Source: Endozoicomonas euniceicola (GTDB lineage: Bacteria > Pseudomonadota > Gammaproteobacteria > Pseudomonadales > Endozoicomonadaceae). Taken from it: a stretch of DNA of 64,000 nt. Positions 18,757 through 28,188 of the stretch are shown here, one piece after another. Position 1 is the stretch's first letter; every line of letters begins with the position of its first letter. The stretch is from the NCBI RefSeq assembly GCF_025562755.1, contig NZ_CP103300.1, positions 6,450,501-6,514,500 of the forward strand. The letters run 5' to 3'. The notes beneath the pieces were generated by a model. The model did no database searches. It worked only from the letters and a program-made list of their open reading frames with translations, and was not told the origin of the DNA. Made by a program: the position numbers and the translations under genes.

Positions 18757-19053
18757 TATTTGACCTCTTTATTTTCAGATAAATTATAATCACTGGCAGA
18801 CCAGTAATGGATTGAGGATAAAGCTTTTTTGATAGAAGAGTACTCCGGATCAACGTATTCATAGGGCATATCCTCTGTGTGGTGACGTAACAACATGCAA
18901 AGATGTTTTTCAGAAGCGCCCTGACGAGCTAGTCGTGTTGCAAACGTCCTCCGCCCTGAATGTGTAACGAACCCTTCAATTCCAGCCTCTCGCCCCCAGG
19001 TTGTAACCATTGCTTGCAGAGTGTCACATGCCCAATGATCAACAACGCTTCCA

Positions 19054-20090
19054 GGCTATATTCCGTTTAAAGGTTGAAACGCATTAAACTCACCACTTTA
19101 TTGATCATGCGGACAATATTCAGAGGCTCACTTTCAGTCAAAGCCCTACGCCAGCCCAAATAATGACCCATGTATTTTGTTGCTATACCGTGGAATATGC
19201 CAAATATCCACTTCTTCAAATTACTGTGGTAAGCATTTACATGCTGCAAGTGAAAAACGCCGTCTATTACCCTTTGTCCAGAAGATGTCACCAGTTCCTT
19301 GAAAACGAAGCCCAGCTTTCTTGCCAATTTTTCATGTGCAAGGCTGGCATCAGCGCAGACAATAGCCTCAATATTTATACGACCATTAACATGACGGCAA
19401 AGCTCATCTGCACTTTCATTTTCCAGAACGCCATCAACAGTGTGGTTTGATCGATCTCTGGCCACCATGACTGGAATTTTCCTGGGCTTTGTCTTTTTGT
19501 CATTGCCTCTTTTCCGAGCAGCTCTTGGCAGGTTTTTCTTTTGCCCTTTAAAAGATTCACGGAATATAGTTTCATCCAATTCCAATATGCCATTAAGTTC
19601 TTCAGCCTGATCACTCTCAATAGCTTGTAAAAAACGATGCCGCCATAGGAATGCGGTTTTCAGATTTACCCTACATTGCTTGGCGGACGGGCGAAGCGTT
19701 AGGGAGTGAGTCATTCCTTCAAGATATTGATGCCATTTTTCAGGATTCCGTAACCGAGCAAGCGATGTCTTTGAAAAAGAGTTCAGGGTTTTTCGGCAAT
19801 CCTTACAGCGATAACGCTGCCTCTTGTTTCGAATTCCCCATCGGTGTAAGTCTTCAGAGCCACAGTGAGGACATTTGGGGGCTTTTCCGAAGCTCTCTTC
19901 AATACATCGCTCAATATTATAAGGTGAATCTTTCTCTGACAGGGCGTTAGTCAGAATTTCCTGCTGTTGTACTGTCAATAGCGGTAAGGCATTAAGAATG
20001 CTTTGAAATTGCTGGGGTTGCATAACAAACCTCCCAGAACACGACAAGTTGTATGAGTTTAGATCATCAACCTTTTAATGGAACATAGCC
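19054..20090 (-). mobile_element. IS1595-family element, copy 1
   Basis: 1037 bp. Ends: GGCTATATTCCGTTTAAAGG at the left and, inverted, GGCTATGTTCCATTAAAAGG at the right. Flanked by ACGCTTCCA on both sides (19045-19053 and 20091-20099), nine matching bases. A second, diverged copy is at 28485-29523. Confidence 0.95.
19067..20023 (-). CDS. IS1595-family transposase
   Basis: 318 residues from ATG 20023 (GGGAGG upstream). An N-terminal zinc ribbon (CPHCGSEDLHRWG, YRCKDC) is followed by a DDE core (LELDETIFRESFKGQKK; CADASLAHEKLA; HVNAYHSNLKKWI with N-terminal part of the ISXO2 domain). Acts on the IS ends. About the normal length; intact. Confidence 0.9.
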   Translation of the reverse strand: MQPQQFQSILNALPLLTVQQQEILTNALSEKDSPYNIERCIEESFGKAPKCPHCGSEDLHRWGIRNKRQRYRCKDCRKTLNSFSKTSLARLRNPEKWHQYLEGMTHSLTLRPSAKQCRVNLKTAFLWRHRFLQAIESDQAEELNGILELDETIFRESFKGQKKNLPRAARKRGNDKKTKPRKIPVMVARDRSNHTVDGVLENESADELCRHVNGRINIEAIVCADASLAHEKLARKLGFVFKELVTSSGQRVIDGVFHLQHVNAYHSNLKKWIFGIFHGIATKYMGHYLGWRRALTESEPLNIVRMINKVVSLMRFNL

Positions 20091-20628
20091 ACGCTTCCAT
20101 CTTTTTTTGTCCGAGTTTTACGCTTCAGATAATACGGCCTCTTATTTTCTGAAAGTATCAATTTGGAGCATTTTCTCAAGCCGAGGTATTTATTACTCCC
20201 TCTGATATCCAGCATAAGTTTGTTGCTGACTCGATAATTTAGATAGCGATCCAACGCCTTGGTTAATTTCGGATGGTAGAAGTACACACGACCAGCACGA
20301 CCACTTTTGCTGTATTTTGCAGGAATAATTACCTCAGCCTTTATATCACCACAAACTGAAATAACGTCCTGTACTTCGATCTGCGCTACCTCCGTAATCC
20401 GGAATCCAGCTGCAAATAGCATCCAGACAATCAACTGGTTCCGTTCAGGATTGCGGGTTTCTCCAGCAACATAAAGAAGCCTTTTCAGCTCTTTTGGTGA
20501 AAGTGCAGGTGCTTTCTTCGTACCAGTTTCTTTAAATCGCCTGATCGTTCTGCTTTTTGGCATGGTTATATTTATCGGTCATTTTCCCCTAAGTTACTCT
20601 CGAATCAGGCTGTAAGCAAGAAACCTGC

Positions 20629-20766
20629 ATGAATACTGAACTTAGGGGAATCACCCTTGAAGAACTTGAGGCAAGAGCTACCAGCATGAGCGATAATGAA
20701 GCAGCAGAGCAGCTACAGGCTGCCAGAGAGTCACTGTTTCAATCGATTTTTGAACGAAAGGCCTGA
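20629..20766 (+). CDS. Small acidic protein divergent from the integrase
   Basis: 45 residues (starts MNTELRGITLEELE, ends IFERKA), strongly helical. It begins 65 bases from the integrase start in the opposite direction and ends in a clear terminator, which makes it a likely real short gene. Role unknown; regulator or excision factor would suit its place. Confidence 0.45.
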   Translation: MNTELRGITLEELEARATSMSDNEAAEQLQAARESLFQSIFERKA

Positions 20767-20802
20767 AAGTGCTGGCTTGACACCTCTTTCAGGCTCATTT
20801 TT
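20761..20802 (+). terminator. Rho-independent terminator
   Basis: Perfect 9-bp stem GCCTGAAAG / CTTTCAGGC (20761-20769, 20786-20794) followed by TCATTTTT. It overlaps the stop of the 45-residue gene. Confidence 0.8.
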
Positions 20803-20894
20803 GGATTAGAAAATACTGCGCCTCACCTGTAGTTTCAAGCTACGGCTCTAAACTCGAGATTTTAATAGACAAAATGTATTTTTGCCCATATAAG

Positions 20895-20937
20895 CCAGTC
20901 TCAACAGCCATACCTGTTAAGACTGGTTGTTTCATTT
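20895..20937. terminator. Terminator-like hairpin
   Basis: CCAGTCTCAACAG pairs with CTGTTAAGACTGG with one mismatch around a six-base loop, followed by TTGTTTCATTT. It faces both the 45-residue gene and the convergent gene fragment at 20939. Confidence 0.7.
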
Positions 20938-20938
20938 A

Positions 20939-21051
20939 TTACTCATCTGATGATCGAATAAATGCTAATGGTTTTATATCAGGCAAAGTAAAAGGAAGAC
21001 CTAACGTTTGAATATTTTGTTCTAAATACCTGGTTGCCAACTCAAGCTGCT
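20939..21051 (-). pseudogene. C-terminal fragment of an unknown protein
   Basis: The minus strand encodes an open stretch ending QNIQTLGLPF, then LPDIKPLAFIRSSDE and a stop at 20939. It joins the ISAzo13 remnant directly at about 21050, out of frame with it, so it is what is left after a deletion. The parent gene is not recognised. Confidence 0.4.
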
Positions 21052-21732
21052 TCAAAGCGCTCTTACTACCATAGTCCGGGCATTTGGACTCACTGGCTTG
21101 CCCGCATCAAGATATTCTTTTCGCAAGTGGGCAATTTTTTCAAATTGAGTATTGCGATCAACATTCTCCCCCATGGTTCGCTTTTTCTGTGGTTTACGAC
21201 GGCGGTAACCACTTTCATACAGAAGACGGGAAACGATGTATTTACTGGCGGGTGTGCCAAGCTCCTTGAGTTTTCTGGAAATCTTGCGACGGGAAAGATT
21301 TGTCCATTTCACCCCCAGTCGCATTGGGTCTCCAGCTGTATGGTTATGCAAAATCAAGTGAAGGTTATCAGCGACCTTCGGGGTTTTCTCAATCAGAGGT
21401 TTTCGTCCGCCCCCTTTTTTCTCTGTCGGACAGAAACGGAGTTCAGTTGTTCTTCTGATTCCAGCTCAGAAATGCCACGGCTGATGGTTTTTGGGTCACA
21501 GTTCAACAACTTTGATATGAATGCAGTACCAGCATGCCCAAGCTTAACAGCCTCAACAGCAGCGTAGCGCCGGCGATCACGCTCGTTGAGGGTGTTATAG
21601 AAACGAATCATCTGAATGGCGACTGCTGGAGAATAATGGCTCAAGGGAATTTCCTGCACTTCATACTGCTGAGGCTATTATCTCTGATCTGAAACTCCAA
21701 GTGAAATCAGGAAGTTATTTCGGGACTGTTCC
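21052..21732 (-). pseudogene. ISAzo13-family transposase remnant
   Basis: Two minus-strand frames are neighbouring parts of one ISAzo13 transposase: 21659-21393 (LLNCDPKTISRGISELES) and 21357-21052 (HNHTAGDPMRLGVKWTNLS, KYIVSRLLYESGYRRRKPQK), separated by a frameshift near 21400. Only the N-terminal half remains; the catalytic DDE part and one end are lost. The surviving terminal inverted repeat reads inward from about 21732 (GGAACAGTCCCGAAATAAC), where it abuts the endonuclease gene. Confidence 0.75.
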
Positions 21733-22483
21733 TAAGGGGTTGTCACTGGCGGATGTGGCGACGAAATCTAAAGCGATACCGGTGGTGACCAGTTCCATTA
21801 CAGGTTCTGGAAAAGGCAATACCACCAACCAATCGTTTAGCAGTGCCAAACGCATGCTGGAAAGGGAAGTGTATTTTGATCATCGGGAAACGCTATATTG
21901 CGGGGCTGGCTTTGATGAACGGAAAAATGTGATTCCGCCGGCGGGTTTTGTCACGGACCGTTACCAGAAACGAGCCAGACGGATTGAGTGGGAGCATGTG
22001 GTTCCGGCGGAGAACTTTGGTCGTGCTTTTGTTGAGTGGCGGGATGGACACGCTGAGTGTGTGGATAGCAAAGGGAAAAGTTTCCGGGGGCGTCGCTGTG
22101 CTGAGAAGATGAATGTAGAGTATCGGTATATGCAATCGGATATGCATAACCTGTTCCCAGCCATCGGTGCGGTAAATGCTTTGCGCAGTAATTATAATTT
22201 TGTGATGATGCCCAGCTCGACACCTTCATCTTTTGGCAGTTGCACCATGAAAATCGAAGGCTCCAAAGCCGAACCACCCGAAGCGGCTCGAGGACGTATA
22301 GCCAGAAGTTATCTCTATATGGACCTCACCTATCCCCGCTACCAGATGAGCCGACAACAACGCCAGCTGATGGAGTCCTGGGATCGACAGTATCCTGTCT
22401 CAAACTGGGAGTGCAAACGAGCCGAACGGATAACACAACTCCAGCAAAACCCGAACCCGGTACTGGCTGAACGCTGTAAGTAA
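21732..22483 (+). pseudogene. Endonuclease I (EndA/Dns) lacking its 5' end
   Basis: From PKGLSLADV onward the protein is very similar to the whole copy at 27253, including the active-site part RIEWEHVVPAENFGRAF and MQSDMHNLFPAIGAVNALRSNY. The signal peptide and first 60 residues are replaced by IS sequence: the junction is at about 21732, the end of the ISAzo13 remnant. The reading frame runs on into the IS (MKSGSYFGTV), so a cytoplasmic protein could be made, but it could not be exported. The rest is intact, so the event is rather recent. Confidence 0.8.
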
Positions 22484-22732
22484 TCACTGGATTCTTAGAT
22501 CACCGAATGGGGTCTCTTTAGGCTCATTTCATATTAGAGAAGACTTGGATTTGAACCATGCCCGGATCTAGGCTATTTTGGTTTGGACTTAGCGCTGATT
22601 TATTCTACGGAGTAATCTGGGCAGCGGATCGTTCACATCCTTTGATGTAGTGACAACAAAAAACCAGACCTCAATACTTTTTCTTATGCCATTTGCTATT
22701 ACGCTTATGCTGTGGTTTGCGAGGTTTATATT

Positions 22733-24436
22733 ATGTTGACTCACTTTTCTCATAAAGCACTATGCTCATATCTTCGCTTCGATATTCTCAAGGACTGCGC
22801 AGGCTCTTCTGGTGTTACACATACAGATATACGTAACGCTGTTGCGCATGCCTTTGGTTTTAAAAACGATAAAACAATTAAAAAACATCTGAAGTCAACA
22901 CCAATATTAGTAAAACCGGAAGTATGTCAGCATTTTGCAACAATAATGCATGACGACTTCAACATCGATTATAATCGCACACCTTTCACTTTTTGCTGGC
23001 CTGATAATATTGTTTTTTGTACCGAGGAAATTGGTCTTTTTTGGCGTCATTGCTTCAATAACTTAGATGTTAGGATTGGAAGTGATGCTTATATGATGAT
23101 GACCCCTATTATGCAGTATAAAAAGGGTCGCTGGGTTGTTGCGCCAGATTCTCCTATAACTGTGGCTCAAATCAATAGTGTCATTGGAAATGGTATTGCT
23201 ATTTTAGATAATTCGCATACGGATATTGTTCGTAAACGCAATGAGAGTGCAGATAATGGTGATGTTGAAGCACTTTATAGTATTGCACAGTGTTATTTAA
23301 AAGATCGAGATAATGCCTCTGCATTTAAGGTACTGGAGAAACTTTTATCGTTAAACGATCAACATGAAGGTGCACTTACTGATTTAGCCATGATCTACCT
23401 TGAAGGAGCTAAAGATTGCGTTGAGATTGATCTTGAAAAATCGGAGCGATTGTATCTTCAAGCAGCTGAACTTGGCAGTGCTCAAGCTGCTCATGTGCTG
23501 GGTTTCAGTTATGATTTAAATGGCCAATTTAGAAGGGATTTTGATCAGGCATTCGTATTTCATAAGCTAGCGGTTGAACGTGGTAATCACGCTTCAATAA
23601 ATTGCTTAGTTGCTATGATTTTATATGATCGCGGCGTACCTAAAGATCTAGAGCCAGACTACTTAAAAAATCTATTTTCTTTGGGCTTAGAATTACAGGA
23701 TCCAGATACAATTCAGCGTATCGCTGACTACTATGAGCGTAATGATAAGTTTGATTATGATTTTCTGCTGAACTTACGGGAGCTTTGCGTTGAACTTGAG
23801 CCAGTAACTAAGCGAACTAATTTTGAGTTAGCTCGATACTATCAGGCTGGCTTTGGTTGCAAAAAAAACATTCCCCTAGCCATTAAGCACTATGAGATTG
23901 AAGTTGAGAAATTCAAATGTGCAGATTCGATGTTTAATCTGGCGATCATATATAGGGATGAGCTTAAGGACACTGATTCCTATAGGGACTGCCTTAACAA
24001 AGCCTACGATGCGATTGATAATAATACAATGTATGCCATAAGCATCATCTACTTATTGGGGCTGCACGCTCGCTTAGATAGAAACTTTGATTTGGCTGTA
24101 AGCCGTTTTTTGCAAGCAATTAATTTCAATAGTATTGCTATCGAATATCATCATCCTGATTTTCAGGATGTAACTGCCAATATTCGCAACATGGCCAAGC
24201 TTCATTTGGGGCTGATTGGGTACTATCACTTAAACCAAACCGAAAGTGCTGACCTAATTTGTAATGCCGCTGTAGCTGGTTGTACTCCCGCAAAGTTTGA
24301 GTGGGCAATGATACTAATTGAGGACCATGGCAACTTAGTGCTCGGAGAGATGTGGTTGCGACAGGCTAAAGATGAAGGCTATGAAGAAGCGACTAGACAA
24401 TATGATTCTCTATTCACTTCACTGCTTAATAACTGA
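22733..24436 (+). CDS. Sel1-like repeat protein
   Basis: 567 residues from ATG 22733 (GAGG eight bases before). Residues 1-60 form a small helical module ending AVAHAFGFKNDKTIKKHL, similar to the N terminus of the 16.7 kb protein. From about 170 there are tandem Sel1/TPR-like repeats of about 36 residues (ADNGDVEALYSIAQCYL; AELGSAQAAHVLGFSYDL; AVERGNHASINCLVAMILYD). There is no signal peptide. Sel1 proteins are adaptors for protein complexes. No partner in the neighbourhood is evident. Confidence 0.75.
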   Translation: MLTHFSHKALCSYLRFDILKDCAGSSGVTHTDIRNAVAHAFGFKNDKTIKKHLKSTPILVKPEVCQHFATIMHDDFNIDYNRTPFTFCWPDNIVFCTEEIGLFWRHCFNNLDVRIGSDAYMMMTPIMQYKKGRWVVAPDSPITVAQINSVIGNGIAILDNSHTDIVRKRNESADNGDVEALYSIAQCYLKDRDNASAFKVLEKLLSLNDQHEGALTDLAMIYLEGAKDCVEIDLEKSERLYLQAAELGSAQAAHVLGFSYDLNGQFRRDFDQAFVFHKLAVERGNHASINCLVAMILYDRGVPKDLEPDYLKNLFSLGLELQDPDTIQRIADYYERNDKFDYDFLLNLRELCVELEPVTKRTNFELARYYQAGFGCKKNIPLAIKHYEIEVEKFKCADSMFNLAIIYRDELKDTDSYRDCLNKAYDAIDNNTMYAISIIYLLGLHARLDRNFDLAVSRFLQAINFNSIAIEYHHPDFQDVTANIRNMAKLHLGLIGYYHLNQTESADLICNAAVAGCTPAKFEWAMILIEDHGNLVLGEMWLRQAKDEGYEEATRQYDSLFTSLLNN

Positions 24437-24646
24437 GGATCGCGCATATGAAATGTATTTATAGCTTTTGTCATGTCGTGGATCGAAGGCCGAGATAACC
24501 TGCAGCAATTGCGGTGGATCAGGATATGATCCTGAAGAAAACAATGTGTGGACTCAATGTCACACTTGTTACGGTGTGGTACTGAGGAATTGGATGAATG
24601 CCCAAAATGTGTGAGCGCTCAGCCAACAACACCTACCCCTGAAGCC

Positions 24647-26194
24647 TCAATGCGAGTATCTTAACGACTGCGGCTCAATATTCATTGGCAGCAACCCTGT
24701 TACATCGCTGCCTTTGGGCATGGACGGTAAAATCGCCAGAACATGGCGCAGCCACGCATAAGGCTCATGCCCATTCTGTTTAGCGGTCTCCACCAGACTG
24801 TATAGTATGGCGCTGCTTCTTGCTCCCGCTGCGGTATCCGAGAACAGCCAGCCTTTGCGTCCCATTACGAAGGGTTTGATCGCTCGCTCCGAGGCATTGT
24901 TGTCGATATCGACCAGCCCGCTGTCCAGATAGCGTTCCAGATAGACCCACTGGTTTTGCATGTACCGGATAGCCTCACCCAGCTTGCTTTTCGGGGTGAT
25001 TTTCGGAGCCTGCTTTTCCAGCCAGGCTTTCATCTTGTCCATCACCGGACGGGCGTCGTTTTGCCTCGACAGGCACTTCTCTGTGGGGGGCTTGTCTCTG
25101 ACCCGTTGCTCAATGGCGTAGAGCTTTCTGATCAGGGTCAGTATTTGTCCGGGCTTTGATGTCGCCAGTTGTTTGTTTTCAGGCAGTGAGTCGTAGGCTT
25201 CTTTGAATTTGCGACGGGCATGCGCCATGCAGCCAACCAGTGTGATGCCGGGCTGGAGTTTGGCCAGCTTTTTATAAGCACTGTAACCATCGCATTGCAG
25301 ATAGCCCCGGTAGTCTTGCAGGAATGTCAGCGGATGTTCTGATCCCCGTCCCTTCTGGTATTCATAAATGATGACAGGCTGGCTATGGGAGGCATTACGA
25401 TAGAGCCACATATAAGAGGTGGCTGTGGCTTCACGGTCTTCCTCTTTCAGAACCTGAACGGTTGTTTCGTCCGCCATGATCGCTGGTTGTTTCAATAGCT
25501 GCTCTTTAAGTGCTTCATAAAGCGGTTCAAGGAGCTGGGCTGTACGCAACATCCAGTTAGCCAGTGTCGCACGACTGATTTCAACGTCCATTCGCTTGAG
25601 AATCGATACCTGGCGGTACAATGGCAGGGCATCGCCGTATTTGCTGACGGTTATCCAGGCCAGCAAGCCCGGTGTGGCAATACTCTTGGGAATCGGGGAC
25701 GCAGGCACCGGAGCCGTTTTAACTCCGGTTTCGCAACCACGGCAGCCGTATTTCAGGCGCACATGCTCAATAACGGTGGCCCTGGCTGGAACGATGTCCA
25801 GCTTTTCACTGATGTCTTCACCAATGACGTGCAGTTCGCCTCCACAGCAATCGCACTGCTTCTCTTCTTCGGGGATATCATGAACTTCCCGCTGTCTTGG
25901 CAAGTCTTTGGACAGGGGGCGGCGAACCGGTTTTTTCCGCTGGTAGGTAATTTGTTCAGTGTCCGGGGTTTCTTCCTGTGCCTCAGCGTCAGCCTCAAGC
26001 GCTTCTTCCACTTCATTAAACATCGCCTGCTGCCCTTCAAAGCGTTCGCTGGAAGGGCCGTATTGCTTGTGGCGAAGCAGGCGGAACTGCTCCTCGAACC
26101 AGTTGACCTTTTTTTGCAGGTCGTGTTTCTGTCGTTCGAGGCGGGCAATTTGTTTTTGCAGGCTTTTCAGCTCATGGGCATCAGGTGTCATCAT
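24647..26194 (-). CDS. tnpC: IS66 transposase TnpC
   Basis: 515 residues, normal length. An N-terminal leucine-zipper coiled coil (LKSLQKQIARLERQKHDLQK), a zinc finger (CDCCGGELHVIG, YGCRGCE) and the DDE core with Asp in IMADETTVQVL, Asp in YLQCDGYSAYKKL and Glu in DNNASERAIKPFV. C-terminal IS66_C tail. Intact. Confidence 0.95.
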   Translation of the reverse strand: MMTPDAHELKSLQKQIARLERQKHDLQKKVNWFEEQFRLLRHKQYGPSSERFEGQQAMFNEVEEALEADAEAQEETPDTEQITYQRKKPVRRPLSKDLPRQREVHDIPEEEKQCDCCGGELHVIGEDISEKLDIVPARATVIEHVRLKYGCRGCETGVKTAPVPASPIPKSIATPGLLAWITVSKYGDALPLYRQVSILKRMDVEISRATLANWMLRTAQLLEPLYEALKEQLLKQPAIMADETTVQVLKEEDREATATSYMWLYRNASHSQPVIIYEYQKGRGSEHPLTFLQDYRGYLQCDGYSAYKKLAKLQPGITLVGCMAHARRKFKEAYDSLPENKQLATSKPGQILTLIRKLYAIEQRVRDKPPTEKCLSRQNDARPVMDKMKAWLEKQAPKITPKSKLGEAIRYMQNQWVYLERYLDSGLVDIDNNASERAIKPFVMGRKGWLFSDTAAGARSSAILYSLVETAKQNGHEPYAWLRHVLAILPSMPKGSDVTGLLPMNIEPQSLRYSH

Positions 26195-26255
26195 GTCCGC
26201 AAGGGTAGCGCAACTGACCGCTTTTTGTACCGACGCACGTCATTGAATGTCTGAT

Positions 26256-26615
26256 TCAGGCAACACTGTGGAATGATAAGAGTTTATGGGCTTGCTTTTG
26301 TTCAAGGTTCAGACCATCCAGCAACCAGTTCAGCTGTTGCCGGGTCAACGACAGGTGACCAGAGTGGAGATCGGCTGGCCACTGGAAGCGACTTTTTTCC
26401 AAACGCTTATAGTAGAGCCAGAACCCGGTGCCGTCCCAGCGGAGAATCTTGATTTTATCTCGCTGCCGGTTGCAAAAGACAAACAGGCTGCTGGATAGAG
26501 GATCGAGTTCCAAACACTCGCTGACAATCATGGCAAGGCCGTCAATGGACTTGCGCATGTCTGTCGCTCCGGTAACCAAATAGACAGGGCAGTTTAGTTC
26601 ACTGGACGACAGCAT
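26256..26615 (-). CDS. tnpB: IS66 accessory protein TnpB
   Basis: 119 residues with the conserved core TGATDMRKSIDGLAMIV, LFVFCNRQRDKIKILRWDGTGFWLYYKRLE. Required with TnpA for IS66 transposition, mechanism unknown. Its ATG overlaps the tnpA stop by one base (coupled). Confidence 0.95.
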   Translation of the reverse strand: MLSSSELNCPVYLVTGATDMRKSIDGLAMIVSECLELDPLSSSLFVFCNRQRDKIKILRWDGTGFWLYYKRLEKSRFQWPADLHSGHLSLTRQQLNWLLDGLNLEQKQAHKLLSFHSVA

Positions 26616-26935
26616 TATACCAATACCTCAAGCAGACGCTTCAGGCAGTCAGTGTCGAAGCCCGACTCCAGTTCCACTTTTATTCCCTGCGGCATTGACA
26701 GGGTGATGCCTGACGTATTTGGCACATCGCTGACTTCAGAAGTTTCTACGACCACGGGAACAACAGATTGTACGGGCCTGGTTTCGACGGTCGTCTTGCA
26801 GTGACGACGCTTGTGGTAATTGAATGTTTTAGCCGACAGATTGTGACGGCGTGCGTACTCAGTCTGACTTAAGTCGCTGGCTTGCCAGGCTTCTATATGA
26901 TTAAGCCAGTACTGGTGCTTTTGTTCTCGGGTCAT
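26615..26935 (-). CDS. tnpA: IS66 accessory protein TnpA
   Basis: 106 residues. HTH-like N terminus (HIEAWQASDLSQTEYARRHN, TFNYHKRRH) typical of IS66 Orf1, likely to bind the IS ends. ATG 26935 has AGGAGG seven bases upstream. First gene of the IS operon. Confidence 0.9.
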   Translation of the reverse strand: MTREQKHQYWLNHIEAWQASDLSQTEYARRHNLSAKTFNYHKRRHCKTTVETRPVQSVVPVVVETSEVSDVPNTSGITLSMPQGIKVELESGFDTDCLKRLLEVLV

Positions 26936-27140
26936 GGAAACCTCCTGGGTAAAGGAGGCATCAGTATTCAGGCAAATGACGGGGTTTTGAAGGTGAAGTT
27001 TGCTGAGCGCTCACCAAAATGTAACGGAGATGGCTTCATTGAATGTGATCGGCGATTTTCAAGAGCCATGAAATGTGAGGAGCTCAACCTCGGCTGACAC
27101 TCCATTTTAAGCAGCCATTCTTTCTCGCAGGATCTCATAT

Positions 27141-27163
27141 GGCGGATCCCCCTATGATCCGCC
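27141..27163. terminator. Short GC-rich hairpin
   Basis: GGCGGATC and GATCCGCC enclose a seven-base loop, 43 bases after the broken zinc-finger gene and 90 before the endonuclease. No T run. Confidence 0.45.
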
Positions 27164-27252
27164 TCAGTCGGAAACATTGCAAGAAAACCTCTTGCCTGGA
27201 ATATTGAATACAGTCACAATTCAAAAAAATCACTGATACTGGATTCTGAAAT

Positions 27253-28188
27253 ATGCCAAGGGCGATCCTTGTAGCAACGATATTGGCAACATTTCATCTG
27301 AGTGACCTTCAAGCAGACACGGTCAAACTCTCCACCACCGGAATCTGTCACCCTCCCCAATCCTCCTACTACGCCCGCACTAAAAACTTCACGCCTTTTG
27401 AGACGGTGGAGGACTGTCTGGAAAGTGGTGGGCGGCTGCCTAAAGGGTTGTCACTGGCGGATGTCACGGTAAAAAACCAGTCTGCGCCTGTCAAGGCCAG
27501 ATCCAGCCAGGGTCAAGGTGGAAATACAACCAACCAATCCTTCAACAGTGCCAAGCGAATGCTGGAACGGGATGTGTATTTTGATCATCGGGAAACGCTG
27601 TATTGCGGGGCTGCCTTTGATGCAGGAAAAAATGTGACTCCACCTGTCGGGTTTAAATCGGATCGCTACCAGAGTCGTGCCAGGCGGATTGAATGGGAAC
27701 ATGTGGTTCCAGCGGAAAATTTTGGTCGTGCTTTTTCAGAGTGGCGGGATGGACACCCTGAGTGTGTCGATAGCAAAGGGAAACATTTTCGGGGGCGGCG
27801 CTGTGCCGAGAAGATGAACATTGAGTACCGGTACATGCAGTCAGACATGTATAACCTGTTTCCGGTCATCGGTGCGGTTAATGCTTTGCGCAGTAATTAC
27901 AATTTTGTGATGATGCCCGGCTCTACCCCTTCCGCTTTTGGCAGTTGCGCCATGAAAATTGAGGGTTCCAAGGCCGAGCCGCCGGAAGCCTCTCGCGGAC
28001 GTATTGCCCGAAGCTATTTGTATATGGATCTCACTTATCCGCGATATCAGATGAGCAGGCAGCAACGTCAGCTGATGGAAGCCTGGGACAGGCAATTCCC
28101 TGTTTCAGCATGGGAATGTAAAAGAACCGAAAGGATAAACCGGTTGCAGGGTAATTTAAACCCAATACTCGCTGGACGCTGTCATTAA
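27253..28188 (+). CDS. Exported endonuclease I (EndA/Dns family)
   Basis: 311 residues. A signal peptide (MPRAILVATILATFHLSDLQA, cleavage after QA) sends it to the periplasm or outside. The endonuclease I domain has the metal-site region RIEWEHVVPAENFGRAF (His of the beta-beta-alpha metal site) and MQSDMYNLFPVIGAVNALRSNYNF (conserved N-L-x-P-x-x-G-x-x-N). Cys residues (CHPP, ECVDSKGKHFRGRRC) probably form disulfides. Such enzymes degrade DNA non-specifically. Ribosome site before ATG 27253 is weak. The truncated sister gene lies 5 kb upstream in the same direction. Confidence 0.9.
   Translation: MPRAILVATILATFHLSDLQADTVKLSTTGICHPPQSSYYARTKNFTPFETVEDCLESGGRLPKGLSLADVTVKNQSAPVKARSSQGQGGNTTNQSFNSAKRMLERDVYFDHRETLYCGAAFDAGKNVTPPVGFKSDRYQSRARRIEWEHVVPAENFGRAFSEWRDGHPECVDSKGKHFRGRRCAEKMNIEYRYMQSDMYNLFPVIGAVNALRSNYNFVMMPGSTPSAFGSCAMKIEGSKAEPPEASRGRIARSYLYMDLTYPRYQMSRQQRQLMEAWDRQFPVSAWECKRTERINRLQGNLNPILAGRCH

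Larger units (their letters stand above)
18756..20563 (-). pseudogene. Tyrosine recombinase gene split by IS1595
   Basis: Removing the IS (19054-20090) and one copy of the 9-bp duplication restores an uninterrupted frame of 253 residues, with KKDGSV continuing into VDHWACDTLQAM. The catalytic set is complete: Arg in GFRITEVAQ (about residue 57), HSGRRTFATRL (HxxR), LRHH, and Tyr in YEYVDPEY. The reassembled protein is a short integrase lacking an arm-binding domain, similar in size to those of XerC-type islands. Start ATG 20563. As it stands it cannot be made whole, so the element it served is locked in place. Confidence 0.85.
24611..27014 (-). mobile_element. Complete IS66-family element
   Basis: 2404 bp. 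Terminal inverted repeats GTGAGCGCTCAGC at both ends and an exact 8-bp duplication CAAAATGT (24603-24610, 27015-27022). Contains tnpA, tnpB and tnpC in the usual order on the minus strand. Confidence 0.95.
24448..27097 (+). pseudogene. DnaJ-type zinc-finger protein gene, frameshifted and split by IS66
   Basis: Removing IS66 (24611-27014) and one copy of CAAAATGT leaves about 240 bases that encode, in three frames, a small protein with four CxxCxG-type motifs: TCSNCGGSGYD, QCHTCYG, CPKCNGDGFIEC. These are the DnaJ cysteine-rich repeats without J domain. Frameshifts are needed near 24495 and near 24580. The original ran from ATG 24448 (MKCIYSFCHVV) to the TGA at 27097, about 80 residues. It lies directly behind the Sel1 gene and may have been its partner. 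Dead. Confidence 0.65.
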
